From Terrirubrum flagellatum (GTDB taxonomy: Bacteria; Pseudomonadota; Alphaproteobacteria; Rhizobiales; Beijerinckiaceae): a stretch of DNA of 64,000 nt. Location: assembly GCF_022059845.1 (NCBI RefSeq), contig NZ_CP091851.1, positions 2,356,001-2,420,000 of the forward strand. Reading direction: 5' to 3'. Numbering within the stretch: position 1 is the first letter of the stretch; every line of letters starts with the position of its first letter. Made by a program: the position numbers and the translations under genes. The notes under the pieces were generated by a model. It did not search any database. It was not told the DNA's origin and saw nothing but the letters and a program-made list of their open reading frames with translations. Below, piece by piece: positions 17,947 through 25,829 of this stretch.

Positions 17947-18027
17947 TCAGTCCTTGGCGCGTTCGACCTGCCCGACCGTTTTGCCGCAGCGGGATATCTT
18001 CACGCCGAGATGCGGCGCATGAAGCGC
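17947..18027 (-). other. Possible decayed copy of the efp 3' end
   Basis: On the minus strand this stretch ends GTCGAACGCGCCAAGGACTG, nearly the same as the efp end GTCGAGCGCGCCAAGGACTA, and in one frame reads ...VERAKD-stop, the exact C-terminus of EF-P. Upstream, GCGCCGCATCTCGGCG resembles CCGCCGCATATCAGCA of efp at a similar distance. The rest is diverged and no start exists. It may be a relic of a partial duplication, or chance. Confidence 0.25.
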
Positions 18028-18038
18028 GGCGCGCTGCG

Positions 18039-18854
18039 TCAGAGCCCGAAACGGGCGCTCAGAAATCGTTGGGTTTCGTCGATAGCATCTGATGTCGCAG
18101 CAGGATCATGTACGAGTTGATGGCCGTAATAGACGCGTCCGGGCGCAGCCACGTCGAAGGCGTGCTTCACGCCAGGATAGATTTTCACGCGGAACGAACC
18201 GTCAGCCGGATTCCACGTCGCCGATAACGCCTCGCAGCGCGACGAAGGCGTCCAGTCGTCGGCGTCGCCGATCAGGACCAGCGTATCGCTCGCAAGCGGC
18301 GCGCCGCCGCCGCACCAGGGATAGAAAGCGACAGCCGCGGCGAAGGGCTTGTCGCCGGCGAGCGCGGCCGCCGCTTGCGTGGAGGCGGCGAGCGTTGCGG
18401 ATCCGCCATGTGAAAATCCGACGATGGCGATCTTCGATCCATCGATTTCGGGCAGGCTGCGGAGATAACGCGCGGCCGCGAAAGCATCCTGCGCGCGCAA
18501 GCGTGGCGACACGCGTTCGGCGCGATCGCAGACATTCTCGAACCCGCGCGGCCTGAAGCTGTCGACTGCGATCGCGGCGTAGCCCCATTGCACGAAGCGA
18601 CGCGCCCATCGCCGCATGTTGGGCGACATGCCGTTGCAACCATGCATGACGACCACAGCGGGAAACGGTCCTGTCCCGTCCGGCTTGAAATATTCTGCGG
18701 CCAGATTGCTGTTAAGCCCGCCGACATTCGATGCGTCGAATGTGAGCGGCGCCGGCGTCCGGATCGGCACGAAGAAGCCGCAGATCGTAACGCCCAGAAG
18801 CGCCGCGAACGTCGCGGCGATCCCACGTCCGTTTATTCCGCCCGCAGTTTTCAC
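18039..18854 (-). CDS. Dienelactone hydrolase family alpha/beta hydrolase, exported or membrane-anchored
   Basis: The 271-residue protein has an N-terminal hydrophobic segment (residues 10-30, GIAATFAALLGVTICGFFVP) that acts as a signal or anchor. The hydrolase domain follows, with oxyanion region VVMHGCNG (68-75), nucleophile S148 in GFSHGG, acid D197 or D200 in GDADDW and H231 in VKHAFD. Family members cleave dienelactones or other esters; the substrate here is unknown. It lies just downstream of efp on the same strand, separated by a mobile element. Confidence 0.82.
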   Translation of the reverse strand: MKTAGGINGRGIAATFAALLGVTICGFFVPIRTPAPLTFDASNVGGLNSNLAAEYFKPDGTGPFPAVVVMHGCNGMSPNMRRWARRFVQWGYAAIAVDSFRPRGFENVCDRAERVSPRLRAQDAFAAARYLRSLPEIDGSKIAIVGFSHGGSATLAASTQAAAALAGDKPFAAAVAFYPWCGGGAPLASDTLVLIGDADDWTPSSRCEALSATWNPADGSFRVKIYPGVKHAFDVAAPGRVYYGHQLVHDPAATSDAIDETQRFLSARFGL

Positions 18855-18884
18855 ATGCCGAGCTGATCGTGCGGCTGGAGCTTA

Positions 18885-19144
18885 GGGCCTGTTGACAGTT
18901 AGAATTTGGGCGTGGCGCGATGCGGATTTTGGCGCTGAACAGGCGAAAAGACCGCCGTGGCGTTCTCCGCCACAAGGGCTTTTCAACGCATTCAGAGCCG
19001 AAATCCGCCGCGCCGAAGGGGCGCCAATCGCCCATCTCGGCGTCGCGCGATCTTGAAAGGGGATAACCCTTTCGGCGATCGCGCTCCTGAAGCTGGACGA
19101 TTGGCTCTCACACCACGCTCCAAATCATAACTGTCAACAGGCCC
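18885..19144. mobile_element. MITE-like element with 25-bp terminal inverted repeats, inserted at the efp stop codon
   Basis: The ends are GGGCCTGTTGACAGTTAGAA at 18885 and its inverted copy ending at 19144. The 25-base arms (18885-18909 and 19120-19144) differ at two positions. The element is flanked by TA on both sides (18883-18884 and 19145-19146), as expected for an IS630/mariner-like TA target duplication. It is 260 bases long and has no ORF. It contains two large internal inverted repeats, about 18912-19012 and 19024-19108 (GCCAATCG...CGATTGGC). A non-autonomous MITE is the best explanation; the parent transposase is not in the window. Confidence 0.78.
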
Positions 19145-19713
19145 TAGTCCTTGGCGCGCTCGACATAGGAGCCGTCGGCCGTTTGCACGACGATGCGCGT
19201 GCCCGTGCTGATATGCGGCGGCACCGTGGTGCGCACGCCGTTCGAGAGGATGGCCGGCTTGTAGGAGGAGGACGCCGTTTGCCCCTTGGTCACCGGCTCG
19301 GTTTCCGTCACTTCGAGCGTCACGCGCTGGGGAAGCTGGATCGCGACCGCGTTACCCTCGTGCATCGAGAGCATCACGACCATGCCTTCCTGGAGATAGG
19401 GCGCCTGATCGCCGACCACGTCCGCCATGACGGTGACCTGATCGAAGCTCTCCGGGTTCATGAAAACGTAGTTCTCGCCATCCTGGTAGAGATAGGAATG
19501 GTCGATATCCTCGACGAAGGCGCGCTCGACCTGCTCGGTCGTCTTGTAACGCTGCGAGGTCTTCACGCCGTCGGAGATGCGGCGCATGTCGATCTGGGTC
19601 GTCGGCGTGCCCTTGCCCGGGAAGAAGCTTTCGGCGGTGATCACCGCGTAGAGCTGACCGTCGACATCGAGAATGTTGCCCTTGCGGACCGAGCTTGCGA
19701 TGACCTTCGCCAC
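19144..19713 (-). CDS. efp: Elongation factor P
   Basis: The 189-residue protein has the three-domain EF-P layout and ends with the usual VERAKD. K34 in PGKGTPT is the position that EpmA/EpmB modify with beta-lysine; it touches the peptidyl-transferase centre and relieves ribosome stalling at polyproline stretches. The gene is divergent from epmA, with 96 bases between starts. Its TAG stop is made of the TA target duplication plus the first base of the mobile element at 18885-19144, so the native terminator region has been displaced by 260 bases. Confidence 0.97.
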   Translation of the reverse strand: MAKVIASSVRKGNILDVDGQLYAVITAESFFPGKGTPTTQIDMRRISDGVKTSQRYKTTEQVERAFVEDIDHSYLYQDGENYVFMNPESFDQVTVMADVVGDQAPYLQEGMVVMLSMHEGNAVAIQLPQRVTLEVTETEPVTKGQTASSSYKPAILSNGVRTTVPPHISTGTRIVVQTADGSYVERAKD

Positions 19714-19809
19714 TGGAATGTTCCTGCTGTAAGAGGCCCGGCGCGCGGCGGGCCCTTTAAATCCGCGCGCCTCCTGCCACGATCCGCCCGCGAAGGAAAG
19801 GCCCGCGCC
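19714..19809. promoter_or_regulatory. Shared divergent promoter region of efp and epmA
   Basis: The 96-base interval between the two divergent starts must hold the promoters of both genes unless epmA is read from further upstream. No convincing -35/-10 pair was identified. A Shine-Dalgarno-like AAGGAAAGG (19793-19801) lies 8 bases before the proposed CTG start of epmA. Confidence 0.5.
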
Positions 19810-20865
19810 CTGCCCTCACCCGCTCCGTTCTGGGACCCGGCCGCCCACGCCGACCGCCGCCCCCGGCTTCTCGCCCGCAACCGCATCCAGACGGCGATCC
19901 GGGACTGGTTCGCCCGGCGGGATCGGGATTTCGTCGAGGTCGATCCCTGCCAACTCCAGATCTCGCCGGGAAACGAGACCCATCTGCACGCCTTCTCGAC
20001 GGAAGCGATCGGCATGGCCGGCGAGAGGACGCCGCTCCATCTCCACACTTCGCCGGAATTCGTCTGCAAGAAGCTGCTGGCGGCGGGCGAGCAGCGGCTG
20101 TTCACCTTCAGCCATGTGTTCCGCAATCGCGAGCGCGGGCCGCTGCATCACCCTGAATTCACGATGCTTGAATGGTATCGCGCGGGCGAAACCTACGACG
20201 CGCTCATGAAAGATTGCGGCGCGCTGCTTGAGCTCGCGGCGGAGACGGCGGGCGTTGATCGCCTGTCATGGCGCGGCCGCTCCATCGATCCCGCTCTCGC
20301 GCCCGAGCGCATCACGCTCGCCGAAGCGTTTTCATCGTTCGCCGGGATCGATCTTTTCGCCAGCATCGACGCGAATGGCGAGACCGATCGCGACACGCTT
20401 GCGGCGCAGGCGAAAGCGCTCGGCCTGCGCGTCGCCGACGATGACACATGGTCTGATCTCTTCTCAGGCGTGCTGGTGGCGAAGGTCGAACCGCGGCTCG
20501 GCGAAAGGCGAGCCACCATTCTCTGCGAATATCCCGCCGCCGAAGCCGCGCTGGCGCGACGGAAGCCTGGCGATGCGCGCGTGTCGGAGCGTTTCGAGCT
20601 TTACGCCTGCGGCGTCGAGCTTGCGAATGCGTTCGGCGAGCTCACCGATCCTGTCGAGCAGCGCCGCCGCTTCGAGCATGAGATGGCGGAGAAGCGGCGC
20701 ATCCACGGCGAAGACTATCCGCTCGACGAGGACTTCCTCGCCGCACTTGCGCATATGCCGGAGGCCAGCGGCGCTGCGCTCGGCTTCGACAGGCTCGTCA
20801 TGCTCGCGACCGGCGCACAGCGCATCGAGGACGTGCTCTGGGCGCCCGTTCCCCGCGCGGAGTAA
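19810..20865 (+). CDS. epmA: EF-P lysine aminoacylase EpmA (apparent CTG start)
   Basis: The product (351 residues from CTG 19810) is a truncated class II lysyl-tRNA synthetase lacking the anticodon-binding domain. It shows the class II motifs [36 protein letters not shown] and the C-terminal [11 protein letters not shown]. It activates (R)-beta-lysine and transfers it to K34 of EF-P. Family members begin a few residues before the [15 protein letters not shown] region. No ATG, GTG or TTG occurs in frame there, but CTG at 19810 has an AAGGAAAGG site 8 bases upstream. A longer frame running antisense into efp was rejected as a shadow. The enzyme call is firm; the start codon is inferred. Confidence 0.9.
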   Translation: MPSPAPFWDPAAHADRRPRLLARNRIQTAIRDWFARRDRDFVEVDPCQLQISPGNETHLHAFSTEAIGMAGERTPLHLHTSPEFVCKKLLAAGEQRLFTFSHVFRNRERGPLHHPEFTMLEWYRAGETYDALMKDCGALLELAAETAGVDRLSWRGRSIDPALAPERITLAEAFSSFAGIDLFASIDANGETDRDTLAAQAKALGLRVADDDTWSDLFSGVLVAKVEPRLGERRATILCEYPAAEAALARRKPGDARVSERFELYACGVELANAFGELTDPVEQRRRFEHEMAEKRRIHGEDYPLDEDFLAALAHMPEASGAALGFDRLVMLATGAQRIEDVLWAPVPRAE

Positions 20866-20875
20866 TCCCGACCGT

Positions 20876-22168
20876 CTACGCAGCCGCGACGCCTGATGGC
20901 GCGACGCTGCGGCGATAAACGAGCAAGGTCGCCGCAAGGCCGCAAGCGCCGCCGATGGCCATCCAGATGCCCGGCGCGGCCTTGTCACCGGTGACTTCGA
21001 TCAACCAGGTCGAGACCAAAGGCGTGAAGCCGCCGAGCAGCGCCGTCGCCAGGGAATAGGCCAGCGAGAAGCCTGACGTGCGCACCGCCTGCGGCACGAT
21101 CTCGGTTAGAGCCACGACCATGGCGCCGTTGTAGCTGCCATAGAGGAAGGACAGCCACAGCAGCACGATCAGCATCTTGCCGAAGGTCGGGCCGGTGACC
21201 AGCCATGTCAGCGCGGGATAGGCGGTGACAAGCGCCAGCGCCGAAAACAGGATCAGGATCGGCTTGCGGCCGATGCGGTCCGACAAAGAACCCATCACCG
21301 GCAGCCAGAACAGGTTCGACAACGCGACGCAGAAGGTCGCGATGAGACTGTCCTTCTCCGAGAATTTCAGCACGGTCTTGCCGAAGGTCGGGGTGTAGAC
21401 CGTGATTGTGTAAAACGAGATCGTAGTCATGCCGACGAGCAGCATGCCGAGCAGCACGATTTCCCAGTTTTTCGCCAGCGACTGGAAAATCTGCGCTCCG
21501 GTCGGCCGTTCCTTGCGATGCAGGAAGGCCTGCGTCTCCTCGAGCGAGCGCCTGATATAGAACAGGAACGGCACGATCATGCAGCCGATGAAAAAGGGAA
21601 CGCGCCAGCCCCAGGCCTGGATGTCGGCGGGCGCGAGCGTCTGGTTCAGGACGTAGCCGATGATCGCCGCGAACATGATCGCGACCTGCTGGCTGCCCGA
21701 CTGCCAGGCGACGTAAAAACCCTTCTGGCCGGGAGGGGCCATCTCCGAGAGATAGACCGACACGCCGCCGAGTTCGACGCCGGCGGAAAAGCCCTGCAGC
21801 AGGCGGCCGATCAGCACCAGCGCCGGCGCAAGCAAACCGATGGTCTGATAGTCCGGCACGAAGGCGATCAGGATCGTGCCAAGCGCCATGATGCCGAGCG
21901 TGACGATCAGGCCCTGCCGGCGGCCGATGCGATCGACATAGGCGCCGAGGAAGATCGCGCCAAGCGGCCGCATAAGGAAGCCCGCGCCGAAGGTCATGAA
22001 AGTGAGCATCAGCGAGGCGTATTCGTTGCCCGTCGGGAAGAACGCCTTCGAGATGTAGGTGGCGTAGAAGCCGAAGAGGAAGAAATCGAACATCTCCAGG
22101 AAGTTTCCGCCGGTGACGCGGAACACTGTCTTCACCCTGGAGCTCGTCGCCTGAATGTCGCCCGCCAT
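20876..22168 (-). CDS. MFS metabolite:H+ symporter, CitA/TcuC (citrate/tricarballylate) type
   Basis: The 430-residue protein has 12 membrane segments. It follows enterobacterial CitA closely by eye: [57 protein letters not shown] and [19 protein letters not shown]. Such carriers import citrate or tricarballylate with protons across the inner membrane. The ATG at 22168 is spaced better from GGGAGG than the adjacent ATG at 22171. It may be regulated by the TetR protein encoded just upstream on the same strand. The exact substrate is not proven. Confidence 0.85.
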   Translation of the reverse strand: MAGDIQATSSRVKTVFRVTGGNFLEMFDFFLFGFYATYISKAFFPTGNEYASLMLTFMTFGAGFLMRPLGAIFLGAYVDRIGRRQGLIVTLGIMALGTILIAFVPDYQTIGLLAPALVLIGRLLQGFSAGVELGGVSVYLSEMAPPGQKGFYVAWQSGSQQVAIMFAAIIGYVLNQTLAPADIQAWGWRVPFFIGCMIVPFLFYIRRSLEETQAFLHRKERPTGAQIFQSLAKNWEIVLLGMLLVGMTTISFYTITVYTPTFGKTVLKFSEKDSLIATFCVALSNLFWLPVMGSLSDRIGRKPILILFSALALVTAYPALTWLVTGPTFGKMLIVLLWLSFLYGSYNGAMVVALTEIVPQAVRTSGFSLAYSLATALLGGFTPLVSTWLIEVTGDKAAPGIWMAIGGACGLAATLLVYRRSVAPSGVAAA

Positions 22169-22233
22169 CATCGCCTCCCCATTTTAGGTCCGTTGGATCG
22201 ATCCTAGGCGCAAAGAAGCCCCGTCGTCTCCTG

Positions 22234-22899
22234 TCATGTCGTCGCGGCGCGACGACCCGCTGATGACCGGCGGCTCTTTGTTGCGGCGCCAGACGGCTCG
22301 CCGCCAGCCTTTGCATCAATCAGGCTGCGAAACAGCGGCGTCAGAAGCGCGGTCAAATCTTCGGGGCGCGCGTCGGCCAGAGCCGACAGGCCAATCATCT
22401 GCCGCATCACCTGAAAGCCCGCGACGATCGACAGGATCAACGCCGCGCGCTGCGGCGCGAGATCGCCCGCCAGTGCGCCCGCCATGGTCTTCTGGTGGCC
22501 CTTCTCGATCTCCTCGCGTCCGAGTTCCGCCGCGCGCTTGCTGGAGGCCGAGTGCAGCATGATCAGGAAGCCGTCGAGCGGCGTGTCGCCCGACTTCGTG
22601 ATCTCAACGAGCTTTTCCGCAATCGTTGCGGCGAGGTCCCCGGACTTCAGATTGGCCGCGGTGAGAATGATCGGCTGCGCGTTGGCGGCCGAGATCGCCT
22701 CCGCGAAGAGTTGTTCCTTTGAGCCGAAATAGCGGTTGACCAGCATGGCGGTGACGCCGGCGCCGGCCGCGATCTCGCGCACGCCGGCGCCGTCATAGCC
22801 GGCGCGGGCGAAGGCGCGGCGAGCGGAGGCCAGAATCGCCTCGCGGGTCGCTGTCGCATTGCGCGGCCGCGGGGTCTTCGGTTTGGGGGCGCGGGTCAT
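22234..22899 (-). CDS. TetR/AcrR-family repressor
   Basis: The 221-residue protein has a TetR DNA-binding domain in residues 18-65 (ATREAILASARRAFARAGYD, GVREIAAGAGVTAMLVNRYFGSKEQLF) and a C-terminal ligand domain that resembles the TetR C-terminal family with an MRQMIGL segment. It is divergent from a methyltransferase gene, with two similar operator-like sequences between them. Likely targets are itself, the methyltransferase-SDR pair and perhaps the MFS gene. The ligand is unknown. Confidence 0.88.
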   Translation of the reverse strand: MTRAPKPKTPRPRNATATREAILASARRAFARAGYDGAGVREIAAGAGVTAMLVNRYFGSKEQLFAEAISAANAQPIILTAANLKSGDLAATIAEKLVEITKSGDTPLDGFLIMLHSASSKRAAELGREEIEKGHQKTMAGALAGDLAPQRAALILSIVAGFQVMRQMIGLSALADARPEDLTALLTPLFRSLIDAKAGGEPSGAATKSRRSSAGRRAATT

Positions 22900-22902
22900 A
22901 AT

Positions 22903-22949
22903 TATACACCTGTAGACTCTGCCTCTGGGAACAAGTATACGGCTGTAGA
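22903..22949. promoter_or_regulatory. Two operator-like sites between tetR and the divergent methyltransferase gene
   Basis: TATACACCTGTAGA (22903-22916) and TATACGGCTGTAGA (22936-22949) are two copies, 33 bases apart, of an imperfect palindrome TATAC-N4-GTAGA. They lie just upstream of the TetR start. The spacing equals about three helical turns, fitting two repressor dimers on one DNA face. Confidence 0.6.
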
Positions 22950-23005
22950 TATAACGCGCAATGCGGGCCGGGAGCCCAGGCGCGCCCTCGCCACAGGAGA
23001 CTCGC

Positions 23006-23629
23006 GTGACCGCGGCCTGCGCCTATTCCGACCATTTCAGCTTCTTCCGCTCATGGATCGCCGACCCGCTGCGCGTGGCCGCGGTCGCGCCATCGGGCGA
23101 AGCGCTGGCCCGGCTGATCACATGCGAAATCGCCCGTGATGACGGACCAGTGCTGGAGCTCGGCACCGGAACGGGCGTCTTCACGCGCGCGCTGCTCGCC
23201 CGTGGCGTTCGCGAAAGCGATCTCACGCTCGTTGAGCACGGCTCCGACTTCGCGCGCATGCTGCAGCACCGGTTTCCGCAGGCGCGGGTGTTGTGGCTCG
23301 ATGCGGCGCGGATCGGCGCTTACGATCTCTATGCGGGCGCCCCTGTCGCAGCGGTCGTCAGCGGCCTGCCTCTTCTGTCGATGCCGCCGCGCAAGGTGAT
23401 GGCGATCCTGTCAGGCGCCTTCGCGGTGATGAGAACAGGGGCCGCCTTTTATCAATTCACATACGGGCCGCGATGTCCTGTGCCGCGGCCAATTCTCGAT
23501 CGTCTCGGATTGCAGGCGACGCGCATTGGCGGCGCCTGGCGAAATCTTCCTCCGGCCTCGGTCTATCGCATTTCTCGCCGACAGCCCTTCGACATTTTGC
23601 GGCGCGCTTCTGTCGCGTACGGCGAATAA
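23006..23629 (+). CDS. Class I SAM-dependent methyltransferase, PmtA/KsgA-like
   Basis: The 207-residue protein has SAM-binding motif I (GPVLELGTGTGVFTRALLARG) and matches the size and order of rhizobial phospholipid N-methyltransferases (PmtA), which convert phosphatidylethanolamine toward phosphatidylcholine. That assignment is by overall resemblance only; other small-molecule methyltransferases look alike. The GTG at 23006 follows CAGGAGA; a longer start at 22961 would overlap the operator region. It is followed 26 bases later by a reductase gene. Confidence 0.72.
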   Translation: MTAACAYSDHFSFFRSWIADPLRVAAVAPSGEALARLITCEIARDDGPVLELGTGTGVFTRALLARGVRESDLTLVEHGSDFARMLQHRFPQARVLWLDAARIGAYDLYAGAPVAAVVSGLPLLSMPPRKVMAILSGAFAVMRTGAAFYQFTYGPRCPVPRPILDRLGLQATRIGGAWRNLPPASVYRISRRQPFDILRRASVAYGE

Positions 23630-23655
23630 GCGCTGTTGCGCAACAGGAAATGAAA

Positions 23656-24669
23656 ATGAGTGAAACTGTTCTCGTCACCGGCGGCGGCGGATTCGTCGCG
23701 GGCTGGTGCATCGTCGAGCTTCTCAAACGCGGCTATCGCGTGCGCACGACGATCAGAAACGCTGCGAAAGAAAGCGCCATTCGCGCGGCGATCGCGTCTG
23801 GCGGCGCAGCGACCGACAATCTCTCTTTCTTCGTCGCCGATCTCCTGCATGACGAAGGTTGGGCCAAGGCGATGGCGGCATGCGACTATGTCCTGCATGT
23901 CGCATCGCCTCTCGGCGGCGGCGCATCGAACGATCACGACGCCTTCGTCGCGCCGGCGCGCGGCGGAACCTTACGCGTGCTGCATGCGGCGATGAACGCC
24001 AGCGTGAAGCGCGTCGTGATGACGTCGGCCGCTGCGACCGCGCGCCCTCCCCTGTCATCTCACGTCATCAGTGACGAGACGATGTGGGCCGACCCTGATG
24101 ATCCGCAGTTCGACGCCTATCGCGTCTCGAAAATTCTCGCCGAGCAAGCCGCTTGGGATTTCGCACAGCGCGCAGCGGGCGCGTTTGAACTGACGACCAT
24201 CCTGCCGGGCGCCGTATTCGGCCCTCTCCTCTCGCGCGACAATCTCGGCTCGGTTCAGATCATCCAGCGGCTGCTTGGCGGGCGTCCCGCCTTTGTCCCG
24301 AGGCTCGGCTTCTGGATCGTCGATGCGCGCGATCTCGCCGATCTCCATATCCGCGCCATGACGTCGCCCGCGGCGGCCGGCCAGCGCTTCATCGCCGCCG
24401 GCGACTTCATGTGGATGCGCGACATGGCGCTGACCTTGCGTTCGCGTCTCGGCGCGCGCGGACAAAAGGCGCCGACGCGCGCCCTGCCTGACATCGTCGT
24501 GCGGGCGCTGCTGCCCTTCATGCCGCAATTCCGCGCGCTGGCGCCGCTGCTGGGGCGGAAATTCGAACTGACGACGGAGAAGGCGCGGCGGGTGCTCGGC
24601 TTCACGCCACGTCCGGCGGTCGAGACGATCGTCGATTGCGCCGAAAGCCTGCTGACCGCACGGACATAA
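23656..24669 (+). CDS. NAD(P)-dependent extended SDR (dihydroflavonol-reductase-like)
   Basis: The 337-residue protein has a Rossmann start (VLVTGGGGFVAGWCI), the catalytic YRVSK motif and a C-terminal region with WIVDARDLADLH, as in dihydroflavonol 4-reductase/epimerase-type extended SDRs. These reduce carbonyls or epimerise sugars; the substrate is not known. The ATG at 23656 is preferred over the ATG at 23650 for ribosome-site spacing (CAGGA). It likely shares the TetR-controlled promoter with the methyltransferase. Confidence 0.85.
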   Translation: MSETVLVTGGGGFVAGWCIVELLKRGYRVRTTIRNAAKESAIRAAIASGGAATDNLSFFVADLLHDEGWAKAMAACDYVLHVASPLGGGASNDHDAFVAPARGGTLRVLHAAMNASVKRVVMTSAAATARPPLSSHVISDETMWADPDDPQFDAYRVSKILAEQAAWDFAQRAAGAFELTTILPGAVFGPLLSRDNLGSVQIIQRLLGGRPAFVPRLGFWIVDARDLADLHIRAMTSPAAAGQRFIAAGDFMWMRDMALTLRSRLGARGQKAPTRALPDIVVRALLPFMPQFRALAPLLGRKFELTTEKARRVLGFTPRPAVETIVDCAESLLTART

Positions 24670-24709
24670 GGATTGCCGCGGGCGCGCAGGCGTTCTATCG
24701 CCGCGGCCA

Positions 24710-25753
24710 ATGTCTTCCCGCCCCCTCCGCACCGCTGACGATCTCGCTCATGCCGGACTCATTCCGGCCTCGGCGCGCGCCGACGTCGCGCGCGTGGCCG
24801 CGCGTTACGCCGTCGCGGTCACGCCCGGGGTTGCGGCGCTGATCGCGCGCGGCGCGGCCAATGATCCCATTGCGAAGCAGTTCATTCCCGACATCCGCGA
24901 ACTGACTTCGCTGCCCGAAGAATCCGCCGACCCCATCGGCGATCATGCGCACAGTCCGGTGAAGGGCGTCGTCCATCGCTATCCCGACCGCGCGCTGCTC
25001 AAGATCGTGCATGCCTGCCCGGTCTATTGCCGCTTCTGCTTCCGGCGCGAGATGGTGGGGCCTGACGGCGACGGCGCGCTGAACGCCGCAGAACTCGCCG
25101 CAGCCCTCGCCTATATCGCGGCGCGGCCTGATACCTTCGAAGTGATCCTCACCGGCGGCGATCCCTTCATGCTGTCGCCCCGCCGCGCGAAGGAGCTGAC
25201 CGACGCGCTCGCCGCGATCCCGCATGTGCAGATCATTCGCTGGCATACGCGCGTGCCTTTCGTCGATCCCAAGCGCGTCACGGTGCAATTCGTCGACGCG
25301 ATCCGCTCATCTGAGAAAGCTGTCTTTGTTGGCGTCCACGCCAATCATCCCAGAGAATTCACAGAGGATGCGAAAGCCGCCCTTGCGCGGCTCGCAAACG
25401 CCGGAATCTCGCTCGTGAGCCAGAGCGTGCTGCTCGCCGGCGTCAACGATGATGCGGAGACGCTCGGCGGCCTGATGCGCGCTTTCCTCGCGAACCGGGT
25501 GAAGCCTTATTATTTGCATCATCCCGATCTCGCGCCGGGCACGAGCCATTTCCGCATCGCGATCGAGCGTGGGCAGGAATTAATGCACGCTTTGCGCGGC
25601 CGCCTGTCCGGGCTCGCGCAGCCGACCTATGTGATCGACATCCCCGGCGGTCACGGCAAATCGCCGATCGGCCCGAACTATCTCGCACAGGACGGCGCAT
25701 CGGTTAGCGACTATCGCGGAGCGGCGCACGCCTATCCGCCGGTTCAACGCTGA
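24710..25753 (+). CDS. epmB: Lysine 2,3-aminomutase-like radical SAM enzyme, EpmB
   Basis: The 347-residue enzyme has the radical SAM cluster CPVYCRFCFRR (CxxxCxxC), the KamA-type SPVKGVVHRYPDRALLK lead-in and ILTGGDPFML. Short lysine 2,3-aminomutase-like proteins in genomes carrying epmA and efp make (R)-beta-lysine for EF-P modification. The gene lies about 4 kb from epmA and efp, so all three parts of the system are in this window. It could be a catabolic KamA, but its length (347 instead of about 415-470) and neighbours favour EpmB. Confidence 0.86.
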   Translation: MSSRPLRTADDLAHAGLIPASARADVARVAARYAVAVTPGVAALIARGAANDPIAKQFIPDIRELTSLPEESADPIGDHAHSPVKGVVHRYPDRALLKIVHACPVYCRFCFRREMVGPDGDGALNAAELAAALAYIAARPDTFEVILTGGDPFMLSPRRAKELTDALAAIPHVQIIRWHTRVPFVDPKRVTVQFVDAIRSSEKAVFVGVHANHPREFTEDAKAALARLANAGISLVSQSVLLAGVNDDAETLGGLMRAFLANRVKPYYLHHPDLAPGTSHFRIAIERGQELMHALRGRLSGLAQPTYVIDIPGGHGKSPIGPNYLAQDGASVSDYRGAAHAYPPVQR

Positions 25754-25829
25754 CGGAAGCGCCCGCTTTTAGGACTTTCCAAGACTCTCGACCCGTGCGA
25801 CCTTTCCTCATTGGATTGGGGATGTTTGC

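Noticed and set aside
19183-19809. Extension of epmA upstream to an ATG at 19183
   Set aside because: The extension is antisense to efp and does not resemble the N-terminus of EpmA proteins.
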